64,000 nucleotides of DNA from Clostridia bacterium (lineage in GTDB: Bacteria; Bacillota; Clostridia; Oscillospirales; CAG-382): assembly GCA_017397955.1 (NCBI GenBank), contig JAFQHL010000049.1:1-64000 (forward strand), read 5' to 3'. The position numbers and the translations under genes were made by a program. Position 1 is the first letter of the stretch. Every line of letters begins with the position of its first letter. The notes below the pieces were generated by a model that made no database searches, had not been told where the DNA came from, and worked only from the letters and a program-made list of their open reading frames with translations. This document shows positions 31,672-41,000 of the stretch, one piece after another.

Positions 31672-32796
31672 ATGAGAAAAGGCGAGAATATCAGAAAAAG
31701 AAAAGACGGCAGATGGGAAGGGCGATACAAAAAAGGCTACAAGCCCAACGGCAGCATTATGTATGCTTCCTTGTACGGAAAAACATATAGCGAGGTTAAA
31801 CAAAAAATGCAGCTTGCATTAAAGCAACAACCCGCTGATGAAAAAACCAAACACACGGGTGCTGCAGTATCTTTTGCGGAATTGCTAAGGATGTGGCTTG
31901 AAACAAACTGCATACGCTTAAAAGGCGGCACCAAAAACAAATACAGCAATTTAATCAGAACTCATATTATACCAAAACTGGGCAATGTAAATGTTTTGCA
32001 AATTACGGATACACTTATAAACAACTTTCTTTACGAAAAAAGCTTACACGGAAGATTAGACGGGGCGGGGGGATTATCTCCCAGCAGCGTGCGTTGCCTA
32101 TCGTACGTAATTTCCTCCGCCCTTAAATTTGCCGTGGCAGAAGATTTGTGTCCGCCTTTGAAAAGCAAAATATGCAAGCCTTGCGTTGCAAAAAGCGATC
32201 TGACAATACTGTCTGCAAAAGAGCAAGCGGTTTTGGAAAAAGCAATTTGCAAAGATTTTACGCCAACAAACGCAGGAATAATGATATCGCTTTATACAGG
32301 TCTTCGTATAGGAGAGATTTGTGCTTTGGAATGGAAAGACGTGGATTTAGAAGCAAAATCTATATTTGTAAGACATACCGTTTCTCGAATAGAAGCAAGG
32401 GAAGGCCAACGAAAAACGACCTTAATTTTAGACGAACCCAAAACGCCCTCCTCCAAAAGGCTTGTCCCTATTCCCCTGCCTTTGTTTTCTTATCTTGCCG
32501 AATACAAAAAGACGTCAAACTTTCTTTTTGTCGCATCTGAAAAAGAAACGTTTGTAAGCCCGCGAACTTATGAAGCAAGATTCCACAAGGTGTTGAAAAA
32601 GCACAACATAAACAACATCAACTATCACACCTTGCGCCACACTTTTGCTACCCGTTGTATAGAAGTTGGTGTAGATGTAAAATCTTTAAGCGAAATACTC
32701 GGGCACTCTAATGTTTCTGTAACATTAAACACCTATGTTCATTCTTCTATCGAAATGAAAAGAAAACAATTGGATAAGCTTATGTCATTAGCATAA
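31672..32796 (+). CDS. tyrosine recombinase, probable inversion enzyme of the segment
   Basis: A 374-residue phage-integrase-family recombinase. It has an AP2-like N-terminal DNA-binding domain (RKRKDGRWEGRYKKG, about residues 8-22), a SAM-like core-binding domain (about 65-150) and a catalytic domain with R202 (TGLRIGE), H319 and R322 (YHTLRH), H345 (LGHSN) and Y355 (LNTYVH), so the catalytic set is complete. The start has AAGGAG five bases upstream. No other mobile-element gene accompanies it. The inverted, not direct, flanking repeats suggest a dedicated DNA invertase rather than an ICE or prophage integrase. Confidence 0.92.
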   Translation: MRKGENIRKRKDGRWEGRYKKGYKPNGSIMYASLYGKTYSEVKQKMQLALKQQPADEKTKHTGAAVSFAELLRMWLETNCIRLKGGTKNKYSNLIRTHIIPKLGNVNVLQITDTLINNFLYEKSLHGRLDGAGGLSPSSVRCLSYVISSALKFAVAEDLCPPLKSKICKPCVAKSDLTILSAKEQAVLEKAICKDFTPTNAGIMISLYTGLRIGEICALEWKDVDLEAKSIFVRHTVSRIEAREGQRKTTLILDEPKTPSSKRLVPIPLPLFSYLAEYKKTSNFLFVASEKETFVSPRTYEARFHKVLKKHNINNINYHTLRHTFATRCIEVGVDVKSLSEILGHSNVSVTLNTYVHSSIEMKRKQLDKLMSLA

Positions 32797-32832
32797 TTAA
32801 CAAGGGTAGTTTTTGTGGTCAAAAAACAAAAA

Positions 32833-32864
32833 AACGGCACTGTGCGCCGTTCTCCGTTGTTTTT
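32833..32864. terminator. terminator between recombinase and right inverted repeat
   Basis: AACGGC / GCCGTT stem with inner C-G pair and TGT loop. On the plus strand a T-run follows after an eight-base gap (weak). On the minus strand it is followed directly by TTTTTGTTTTTT (strong). It should limit recombinase read-through into the pilus operon. Confidence 0.6.
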
Positions 32865-32887
32865 GCGTAGACTAAACAGTTCTACGC
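32862..32887 (-). other. right inverted recombination site (IRR) of the inversion segment
   Basis: An exact reverse complement of 31424-31449, with the core arms GCGTAGA and TCTACGC around the spacer in the opposite direction. Recombination with IRL would invert 1.46 kb including the recombinase gene. The tadZ-like gene starts 33 bp further on. Confidence 0.88.
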
Positions 32888-32920
32888 GTGCTATCAGCGG
32901 CTATTAAGCAAGGGGTGTAA

Positions 32921-33985
32921 ATGATGAAGATTAAGTTGGCGATTTTAGAAAGCGATAGAGTGTATTTGAACCGCATTGTAAATGTTTTTGGGGCGAAGTG
33001 TGCAGACAAATTTGAAATCTATTCGTTTACAGATATGGATGCTGCTCTTTCTACGTTGGAATCCGCAAAGATAGAGGTGCTGATTGCTAGTGACGCCTTT
33101 GAGGTTGATGTCAGCAAGCTGCCTAAACGTTGCGGATTTGCTTATTTTGTGGACTCTGCAGATATTGAGACGTTTAACGGGCAACGCGTAATATGCAAGT
33201 TTCAAAAGATTGATTTAATATATAAACAAATATTAAGCATTTATTCTGAAAACGCCAGTAATGTTTCCGGCTTAAAGCTTGGTGATGACAGCAGTAAGAT
33301 TCTTTTCTTCCAGCCTGTAAGCGGCGGTACCGGTGCTTCCACCATGGCGGCGGCCTGCGCTACTTATTTTGCAAGCAAGGGCAAGAAAACCTTGTATTTG
33401 AATCTTGAAAAATTTGGTTCTTCCGGTGTGTTCTTTGAGGCTGAAGGTCAATTCGATATGAGTGACATTATCTTTGCACTTAAGAGCAAAAAGGCTAATC
33501 TTTCAATAAAACTGGAAAGCTGTGTAAAGCAAGCGGAAAACGGCGTTTGTTTTTATGCTCAATCTAAAATTGCTCTTGATATGATGGAGCTTAGTTATGA
33601 GGATATTACCAGACTGATTAACGAGCTTAGCCTTACGGGGTCTTACGATTACATAGTTGTAGATACAGACTTTTCTATTGAGAAAGATGCGCTTAACCTT
33701 TATCGCAAAGCACACACCGTTGTTTGGGTAGGCGACGGGTCTGAGATGTCCAACATAAAGCTTTTTAGGGCGTTTAACGCTATGAAAACTCTTGAGCAGA
33801 GCGCAGACTCTTCTATTCTTAACAGATTGGTTCTCATTTATAATAAGTTCAGCAACAAGACCAGTAAGACACTTGATGATATCGGCGTTAAAAACATTGG
33901 CGGTGCGCCCCGATTTGAACATGCTACAGCAGCGCAGGTGCTCCAGCAATTGTCCGGAATGGAAATGTTTGACAAACTAATGTAA
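32921..33985 (+). CDS. tadZ: TadZ/CpaE-like ParA-family protein
   Basis: A 354-residue protein: N-terminal receiver-like domain (about 1-110, starts KIKLAILESDRVYLNRIV), then a MinD/ParA-type ATPase domain with a deviant Walker A VSGGTGAST (about residues 139-147) and DYIVVDTDF Walker B region. TadZ/CpaE proteins localise the Tad pilus machine at the pole. It is the first gene of the operon; the 33 bp before it contain AAGGGGTG as ribosome binding site but no promoter. Confidence 0.85.
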   Translation: MMKIKLAILESDRVYLNRIVNVFGAKCADKFEIYSFTDMDAALSTLESAKIEVLIASDAFEVDVSKLPKRCGFAYFVDSADIETFNGQRVICKFQKIDLIYKQILSIYSENASNVSGLKLGDDSSKILFFQPVSGGTGASTMAAACATYFASKGKKTLYLNLEKFGSSGVFFEAEGQFDMSDIIFALKSKKANLSIKLESCVKQAENGVCFYAQSKIALDMMELSYEDITRLINELSLTGSYDYIVVDTDFSIEKDALNLYRKAHTVVWVGDGSEMSNIKLFRAFNAMKTLEQSADSSILNRLVLIYNKFSNKTSKTLDDIGVKNIGGAPRFEHATAAQVLQQLSGMEMFDKLM

Positions 33986-34000
33986 GGCGGGTGACGATAG

Positions 34001-35239
34001 GTGGATTTTGAACAGGAACAAGCCATAGTTTCGGAAATAAAAAGATATGTAACAGAAAACCTACCGCTTAGCAAAATGGAAGACGAGGAGCTTGAAGAGC
34101 AGATAGAGGAGATTGTTGCTCAAAAGCTTCAGGGTATATATTGTTCAATTGACCAACGCGTTTCCATAGTACAACAGGTTTACAGCTCTATCAGAGGTTT
34201 TGGTCTTCTTGATTCCATAATTAGTGACGATACCATAACAGAGGTTATGATAAACGGTCCTGAAAATGTGTTTATAGAACAAAGCGGTCGCTTGTTTAAG
34301 TTGGATAAGCAATTTGAAAGCCAAAGAAGGCTGGAAGATATTATACAGCGTATAGTTGGTTTGGCAGGTCGTGAGGTTAATCAGGCAAACCCTATATGCG
34401 ATACACGCCTTCCCGACGGTTCTCGTGTTAATGTGGTGCTTCCCCCTATTGCGCTGTGCGGTCCTACCGTTACAATTCGTAAGTTTTCAAAAACCCCTAT
34501 GACCATAGAAAAGCTTATCCAGTACGGCTCTATTACCAAAGAAATAGCGGATAAGCTTCAACTGCTTGTAAAGGCGAAGTACAACATTTTTATAAGCGGC
34601 GGTACCGGCTCCGGTAAAACAACATTTCTTAACGCTTTGTCTAATTACATACCGAAGGACGAACGTGTTATAACCATAGAAGACTCGGCAGAGCTTCAAA
34701 TTACGGGCGTAGATAACCTTGTAAGCCTTGAAACAAGAAATGCCAACGCATCCGGCGCAGGTCAAATAACGATCCGTGACCTTATTAAGTCTTCTCTGCG
34801 TATGAGACCGGAACGAATAGTTGTCGGCGAAGTTCGTGGCGGCGAGGCGTTGGATATGCTTCAGGCGATGAACACCGGCCACGATGGTTCTCTTTCCACA
34901 GGCCACGCAAACTCTACGGAGGATATGCTAAGCCGTCTTGAAACCATGGTGTTGCAGGGTGCAGCCGGCTTACCTCTGGAAGCTATACGTCAGCAGATAG
35001 CATCGGCGGTTGACATAATCATCCACTTGTCCAGACTTCGTGATAAGTCTAGAAAAACTATGGAGATCACAGAGGTTGTGGGATACGAAAACGGTAAAAT
35101 TATTCTTAACCCCCTTTATGTTTTTGAAGAAGACGAGAACAGCACTCTTGAAAAGGTATCCGGTAGTCTTAACAGAACCAAAAACGCAATGAAGAACGAT
35201 TTTAAGCTTAAACTTGCAGGCATTAAAACCGAAATATGA
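34001..35239 (+). CDS. cpaF: CpaF/TadA pilus-assembly ATPase
   Basis: A 412-residue secretion ATPase of the Tad subfamily. N-terminal helical domain, then the RecA-like core with Walker A SGGTGSGKTT (about residues 202-211), the Asp/His boxes around GEVRGGEALDMLQAMNTGHDG (about 277-297) and the family-typical STGHANS. It powers assembly of Flp pili from the inner face of the membrane. Starts at GTG with AAGGCGGGTG upstream. Confidence 0.94.
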   Translation: MDFEQEQAIVSEIKRYVTENLPLSKMEDEELEEQIEEIVAQKLQGIYCSIDQRVSIVQQVYSSIRGFGLLDSIISDDTITEVMINGPENVFIEQSGRLFKLDKQFESQRRLEDIIQRIVGLAGREVNQANPICDTRLPDGSRVNVVLPPIALCGPTVTIRKFSKTPMTIEKLIQYGSITKEIADKLQLLVKAKYNIFISGGTGSGKTTFLNALSNYIPKDERVITIEDSAELQITGVDNLVSLETRNANASGAGQITIRDLIKSSLRMRPERIVVGEVRGGEALDMLQAMNTGHDGSLSTGHANSTEDMLSRLETMVLQGAAGLPLEAIRQQIASAVDIIIHLSRLRDKSRKTMEITEVVGYENGKIILNPLYVFEEDENSTLEKVSGSLNRTKNAMKNDFKLKLAGIKTEI

Positions 35240-35248
35240 GGTGTGAAG

Positions 35249-36100
35249 ATGAAAAAGAAAGAAAAGATTATAGAGCCGGAGTATTATTTGTCAGCTACAA
35301 ATATCCCCACTCTAAATTATAAGGTTTACCGCATGAAGCCTTTGGAAAAGATTTTGTATTTTCTCATCGCCTTTGTTGCCGGCGCGGCTGTGGGTTATCT
35401 TTTTTATGGCGGCATAGGCGTAGATGAATTTGGGGAGCCTACAAAGCTTACATGGGTTTTAAACATTACCATTCCCACTATAGTCGGAAGTGTGGCAGGT
35501 TATTTCTTCGTGCCTATGAGGGTTGAAGCAATAATCGAAAAAAGAAGCAAAGAGCTTAACGGTCAATTCAGAGATATGCTTGACTCTTTGACAACGTCTC
35601 TCGGTGCGGGCAAAAACGTTAATGATTCGTTTGTAAGCGTGTACGAAGACCTTAAGGTTCAATATGATGAGGACGCATATATTTTGAAAGAGCTGGAGGT
35701 TGTTATTTCCGGTATACATAACAACATTGCAATAGAGGATGTTCTTGAAGATTTTGGTCGCCGCAGCAACAATGATGATATTTTAAGTTTTGCAAATGTA
35801 TTTAAGATAAGCTATCGCAAAGGCGGTAACATAAAAGACATCATAAGAAACACTCATTCTATCCTGAGTGATAAGATGGAAATATCCGAGGATATTGAAA
35901 CCCTTGTTACTTCCAATAAGATGGAGCAAAATATAATGGTAGTAATGCCTATCGCTCTTATTGGCGTTATAAAGATGATGAGTCCCGAGTTTGCGGCTAA
36001 CTTCGTTACTACCACGGGTATAATTTCCACAACCGTAAGTATAGTTATTTTTGTTGCAGCTTATTTTATCGGCAAAGCTGTTCTTAACATTAAAATATAA
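35249..36100 (+). CDS. tadB: TadB-like pilus-assembly membrane protein
   Basis: A 283-residue T2SF-family platform protein with two N-terminal helices (about residues 32-52 and 68-90), a cytoplasmic helical domain (GQFRDMLDSLTTSLGAGKNVNDS, a typical T2SF signature; I give it here only as motif region about 100-125) and two C-terminal helices. The ATG at 35249 is chosen because GAGGTG precedes it; an overlapping GTG is two codons upstream. Confidence 0.85.
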   Translation: MKKKEKIIEPEYYLSATNIPTLNYKVYRMKPLEKILYFLIAFVAGAAVGYLFYGGIGVDEFGEPTKLTWVLNITIPTIVGSVAGYFFVPMRVEAIIEKRSKELNGQFRDMLDSLTTSLGAGKNVNDSFVSVYEDLKVQYDEDAYILKELEVVISGIHNNIAIEDVLEDFGRRSNNDDILSFANVFKISYRKGGNIKDIIRNTHSILSDKMEISEDIETLVTSNKMEQNIMVVMPIALIGVIKMMSPEFAANFVTTTGIISTTVSIVIFVAAYFIGKAVLNIKI

Positions 36101-36112
36101 GGAGGTTACCTT

Positions 36113-36988
36113 ATGTTCGGGTTAGGCACTTTAGATCTTGTTATAATCGGCGCAGGTGCTGTTTCGTTGCTGATATGGCTGGTAGTGTACCTTGGCGGCC
36201 TTAAACACAATTCTATGTTTGAGGTGCTTGAGGAGAAAGAATATCCTTTTAAAGAGATATACGGTATGGGCTATTTTGTGCTTGAGCTTTTTAAATACAA
36301 GTACAAAAGCAAGGGTGACCGTAAGCTTAGACAGCAACTTGATGTGCTTTACGGTGAAAAATACAGCGAGTATTATTTAAGAGTAATACATTCCCAGCAA
36401 ATAACTTTGGCGTTGACGGTGCTTGTCCTTGCGTTTGCCTTTTACGGTTTGACCGGCGAGGTCTTGGCATGCGCGATAGGCGTTCTCTTTGCAGGCCTTG
36501 CGTATTACTATTTCGGTACCGTTACCGCAAAGCGTATAACCAAGCGTTCTGAAGAACTGTTGCACGATTTTTCGGAGGTTGTTTCAAAGCTGGCACTGCT
36601 TACCAATGCGGGTATGATACTTAGAGAAGCGTGGCAGGAGGTTGCCTATGCAGGCACCAGCACAATATATACCGAAATGCAAATAGCCGTTAACGAAATG
36701 AATAACGGCGTTGCAGAGATAGATGCGGTTTATAATTTTGGTACCCGTTGTATTATTCCGGAAATAAAGAAGTTTACTTCCACCATAATACAGGGCATGG
36801 TTAAGGGCAACAGCGAGCTTACAAATATGCTTCAAACCCAAAGTAAAGAGGTTTGGCAGCTTAAAAAACAGCTTGTAAGACGTGAAGGCGAAAAAGCTGC
36901 AAGCAAGCTGCTTTTGCCTATATGCATTATGTTTGTTGGTATACTTGTTATGATATTGATACCCATTTTTACAAATTTGGGTGGTTAA
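36113..36988 (+). CDS. tadC: TadC-like pilus-assembly membrane protein
   Basis: A 291-residue T2SF-family protein: N-terminal helix (about 6-28), a helix pair near 98-130, the cytoplasmic domain with DFSEVVSKLALLTNAGM (about residues 147-163), and a final helix (about 266-288). It pairs with the TadB-like protein as the inner-membrane platform for the CpaF ATPase. AAGGAGG is well placed. Confidence 0.87.
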   Translation: MFGLGTLDLVIIGAGAVSLLIWLVVYLGGLKHNSMFEVLEEKEYPFKEIYGMGYFVLELFKYKYKSKGDRKLRQQLDVLYGEKYSEYYLRVIHSQQITLALTVLVLAFAFYGLTGEVLACAIGVLFAGLAYYYFGTVTAKRITKRSEELLHDFSEVVSKLALLTNAGMILREAWQEVAYAGTSTIYTEMQIAVNEMNNGVAEIDAVYNFGTRCIIPEIKKFTSTIIQGMVKGNSELTNMLQTQSKEVWQLKKQLVRREGEKAASKLLLPICIMFVGILVMILIPIFTNLGG

Positions 36989-37034
36989 TATAAGCTGATT
37001 TTCAGCAAGACATTTGGGAAAGGAGGAGAATGAT

Positions 37035-37256
37035 ATGCTTATGCAAAAGATTAAGTTCGCAGGTATGGCGGCAAAGGCAAAGCTTCGCAAATTCTTTTCT
37101 GACGAAAAAGGCGAAGTGAATATTGTTGCGATAGTTGTAATTATCGGTATAGCAGTTCTTTTGGCGTTGATTTTTAAAGAGCAAATATCTAATTTGTTAA
37201 CCTCTTTGTTCGGAACTATCAACCAAAGCGCTACCAATGCTGTTACCCCGACTTAA
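37035..37256 (+). CDS. Flp-type pilin (Flp1-like)
   Basis: A 73-residue candidate major pilin. Short basic leader ending DEKGE, then an uninterrupted hydrophobic helix (VNIVAIVVIIGIAVLLALIF) and a short polar tail. Processing is expected after the Gly of KGE by the A24 peptidase encoded at 43990. The start at 37035 is chosen for the GGAGGAG site; an upstream ATG at 37014 would overlap that site. Confidence 0.82.
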   Translation: MLMQKIKFAGMAAKAKLRKFFSDEKGEVNIVAIVVIIGIAVLLALIFKEQISNLLTSLFGTINQSATNAVTPT

Positions 37257-37275
37257 TAACCCTTTTTCGCCCCAC

Positions 37276-37313
37276 GTGCAGGGGAGCTTTGTTGTGCAAG
37301 GCTCCCCTTGCAC
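37276..37313 (+). other. hairpin downstream of the pilin gene
   Basis: GTGCAGGGGAGC pairs with GCTCCCCTTGCAC around a 13-base loop, 20 bases after the pilin stop, with no T-tract. It could protect the 3' end of a processed pilin mRNA or thin out downstream transcription, raising pilin over the other operon products. Confidence 0.5.
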
Positions 37314-37345
37314 AAAGAATTTATGTTTAGAAGAGGAAGATAAAG

Positions 37346-38002
37346 ATGACAGGAAAACTTATTACTAAAATAAAAGAGGAAAAGGGTGCGGTGCACATAG
37401 TAGAGGCTACCTTTATTTTTCCTATTATGTTTATTATCCTTTTCTTTTTGATTTATATGGGTAACGCCTATTACATAAAATCACAAATAGAGCACATTGT
37501 TGTAGAGGAAGCTGTTAAGGGCGCCGGTCATTGTGTTGACCCGGTGCTTAAAAATCTTGAAGTCGGAAGTATTCCCTCCGTGTCCAATGTTGACTTAGAC
37601 CCTTACAGATACTTTAGCGGGATGGACGGTGTGGAAAGACAGATAAGCCAGGAGGTAGAGCAGAGAATACAAAACACCTCCACCTCCTTTTTCAGAAATA
37701 TGCAGCCGGTTATAAAGACATCCCGCGCAAACATTGCTAAATACAACAATTTTTTGGTATACTCTACTTTCTCTGTTGAAGTAAAGTGCGAGCTGGGATT
37801 TCCCATTAAATTTTTGGGTAGCGCAACGCCTACCATAATGACTATAAGCACTCGCTCTGAAATAGCAGTGAATGATACTGCAGAATTCATCCGCAACACC
37901 GATATGCTTATCGACTATTTTATAAACACCAAAATCGGTAGGTCTATAAGCGACGTTTTTGCAAAGATTAACGAATTTATAAACAAATTCGCAGGAAGTT
38001 AA
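37346..38002 (+). CDS. TadE-like minor pseudopilin
   Basis: A 218-residue protein with the TadE hallmark near the N-terminus: KGAVHIVEATFIFPIMFII, i.e. short leader, conserved Glu in EAT and a hydrophobic helix. The extracytoplasmic part has a conserved-looking Cys (GAGHCVDP, near residue 62). It should be a minor pilin or assembly factor of the Tad pilus. Confidence 0.82.
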   Translation: MTGKLITKIKEEKGAVHIVEATFIFPIMFIILFFLIYMGNAYYIKSQIEHIVVEEAVKGAGHCVDPVLKNLEVGSIPSVSNVDLDPYRYFSGMDGVERQISQEVEQRIQNTSTSFFRNMQPVIKTSRANIAKYNNFLVYSTFSVEVKCELGFPIKFLGSATPTIMTISTRSEIAVNDTAEFIRNTDMLIDYFINTKIGRSISDVFAKINEFINKFAGS

Positions 38003-38015
38003 GGAGGACTTTATA

Positions 38016-41000
38016 ATGAAGTTTTTTGAAAAGACTAAAGGCGCAATATCCATATTCCTTGTTATTATCCTTGTGCCTATGATGACGGTGTCTTCCTTAT
38101 TTATAGATGCCAGCAAAGTTAAGCTGGGTAAGGCTATGGTTACTTCTGCAGGTGACTTGGCTTTAAACACCGCCCTTACCAATTACGATACCGAACTTAA
38201 GGATTTGTACGGCCTTTTGGCTACCGCACAAAACACAGATGATTTGTTTGCAAGGCTTGAAGATTATTACCGTACTTGTATCATTTCTGCAGGTGTAAGC
38301 GATGAAGACGCAACCTTGTATACAGATCAAATTATGGCATCGTTAGGTTTGGTTTCCCAAAGCGGCGATACTGCTGATATTATGAACATGCAGCTTGTAG
38401 ATTTCACCGCTGAAAAACAGCCGAACGCTAATCTTGCCAACGCAACGATTCTAAAAAAACAAATAATAGATTTTATGAAGTATAGAGCACCGATAAACAC
38501 GGGGCTTAGTTTTATTTCTGCTTTAAGCAGCTTTTCCACCTTAAGCAAGCAGTCAGAACTTGTAGAAAAAAAGCAAGAGTATTATGAAGCACAGCAAACC
38601 GTATTGGAGGATTTGAAAACTGCTTGGTCGCATATCGCGGCGTACAACAAAAGTGTGATTGTAACCGATGCAAATTACCTTCAAAACCTTAAGCCTACCT
38701 TGGACGGCTACGCAGACGATTATAAGGATTACGGTAAGCGCACCATAATGTCGCTTTACAAAAAATATGCCAGCGTTGTTCAATATAAATATAATTTAGA
38801 GGTTTTTGAAGAAAAGGAAAAGAAATACGATATAGTTACGGGTGAATTGGGTGACGAAGTTGATGTATATCGTATAAAGTACAACAACACCAATTATTAT
38901 TCTTATTTAAGTGACAACTACAATAACCCCTATGACTTTGTAGAGAAAAAGTTCCCTACAGTACAGCAAGTGAAAAAAGCAATAGAAGGATATTACAACG
39001 CTAAACAAACATTGAATAATAAACATGCCCCTCATTACAGCAATTCTTATTACGATATACAGTTTATAGCCCAAAAGAAGGCAGAGATAGAAGCATATAC
39101 AAGCGCAGCAATAAACTTCTTTTTGGCATATCAAAAGTTTAAGAATGTAGAGCTTTGGCTTGACGGTTATGTTGAGGCTATAGTTAAGGATGAGGACGGA
39201 AATACAATAACAAAGGAATCCATCCTTTCTGAGCGTTATACTTACGGTAATGTAACAAAAACATTGGGCGAATGGATAGCTTCCATTAACGCAGAAGGCG
39301 AATATAGCAATAGAATGGGAACTTTTATGGATGATGCCGGTAAGTATAAGTACAGTGTTGGCCAAGCAATTGCTGCTTACAGAGATCAATGGGCAATAAC
39401 CGATGACGTGGATATAAGCACAGCGATTACAAATATACACGATGTTGCGGCAGGACAAGTGACCACGCTGGAGCAGGCGATGGAACACTTAACAGAGGCG
39501 GTTAAATTCCTTAACAGTGCAAAAACCAAGCTTACAACTACTGTTTCAACAGCAAAACAAGCGTGGAGCGGAGTTGCAGGCGACAATTCAATAAAAGACA
39601 CCTCCTTGGCTAAGCAGGATAAAGCGGAAATAAATCAGCTTGATACTTATCTTAACGCAGAGAATATCGATAGGCTTGTAAGAAGGCTGGAAAACATTAA
39701 CAACGACCTTACTGCGGTAAGAGATCAGGTTAAAGAATATAAATTTGCAGATGTTTTTATTGGCGATATAGAAGGCTATAGCGGCGATAAGGGCTTGGAA
39801 ACCGTTGCAGGCAACAAATGGAACGATTTGAACAGCCTTTCTATGGAAGAAACAGAGGTTACAAATACCGCTACAACCCGCGCGACATCTGCTTGGAAAG
39901 CGGGTAATATAGATACCTCTTGGATAAATCAGTCTGCCCATCAGCCCAACCTGCTTCAAGATAAGGTTTCTTTGTATACCTATCTTTCCTCCCATTTTTC
40001 AAACACTAAACCGGCAGAGCTTGAAAATACACAGAGCTCTCCCAGCAGTTCGGAAAAGACTGAGGATGAAGGGAACGGAAAAAACTTTTTCCAAAGCATA
40101 AAAGACACATCTAAAGGTAAATCAGATTCCGCTACAAGCGGTACCGGTGATGGTCAGGCTGCAACAGAGGACTCAAAAAATAACAATTTGACCAGCAACG
40201 AGTCTCGACCCTCCAAAACATCTTCGGGCGACGGTGGTGCGGAAACCCCCTCCGGCGGTATAAATACCAACATAGACGATGATGATTCCGGTGAAGGCGC
40301 GGCAGGCAAATCTGCAAGTGCTTTGGGCGGCTTGTTCAGCTCGGAATTTTTGTCTGCTATTGCCAACATGGGCGAGAGCTTGCGTGACAAGCTGTACATC
40401 TCCGATTATGTGATGAGTATGTTCAGCTATGACACTATTGAGAACGAGTATATAAAGAAGAATAATGTGCAAACAATACCGGAAGGAGCAATAGAAACCT
40501 TAACAAAGTGCCCTATAAACGCAACCAACAACTATGCCTACGGTTCGGAAATAGAGTATATCATTTACGGCGGCACTAACTCCTCTAATCTGGGTAAGGC
40601 ATACGGCAGTATTTTTGCCATCCGTTTTGGGTTTAACCTTGTTTATGCTTTTGCTACCTCGGAAATTCGCGAAAGCGCACTTGCTATCGCAACCCCCATT
40701 TCCGCGGCAACCCTTGGTATAATCCCCGTTCCTCTTATACAGGCTGTTATCATTATCGGTATAGCCTGTTGTGAGTCTGCGTTGGATTTAGGTGCCCTAC
40801 GTGACGGTTATGAAGTGCCCCTTTATAAATCCTCTAAGACCTGGCGTTGTTCTATCACCGGCTTGATGAATATGGCTGAAAACAAGGCAGCGGATGCGTT
40901 AAGCACCGTCGCAAAGGACGTTGCAAACAGCGCTGTAGATGCCGGCGTAAACAAACTTAATGATCTGCTTAATATGACCGATGAAAAGTTTAATGAGCTT

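Noticed and set aside
31424..32887. Integrase segment as an integrative element or prophage remnant
   Set aside because: The flanking 26-bp sites are inverted, not direct, repeats. Only the recombinase lies between them and no tRNA target or cargo is present.
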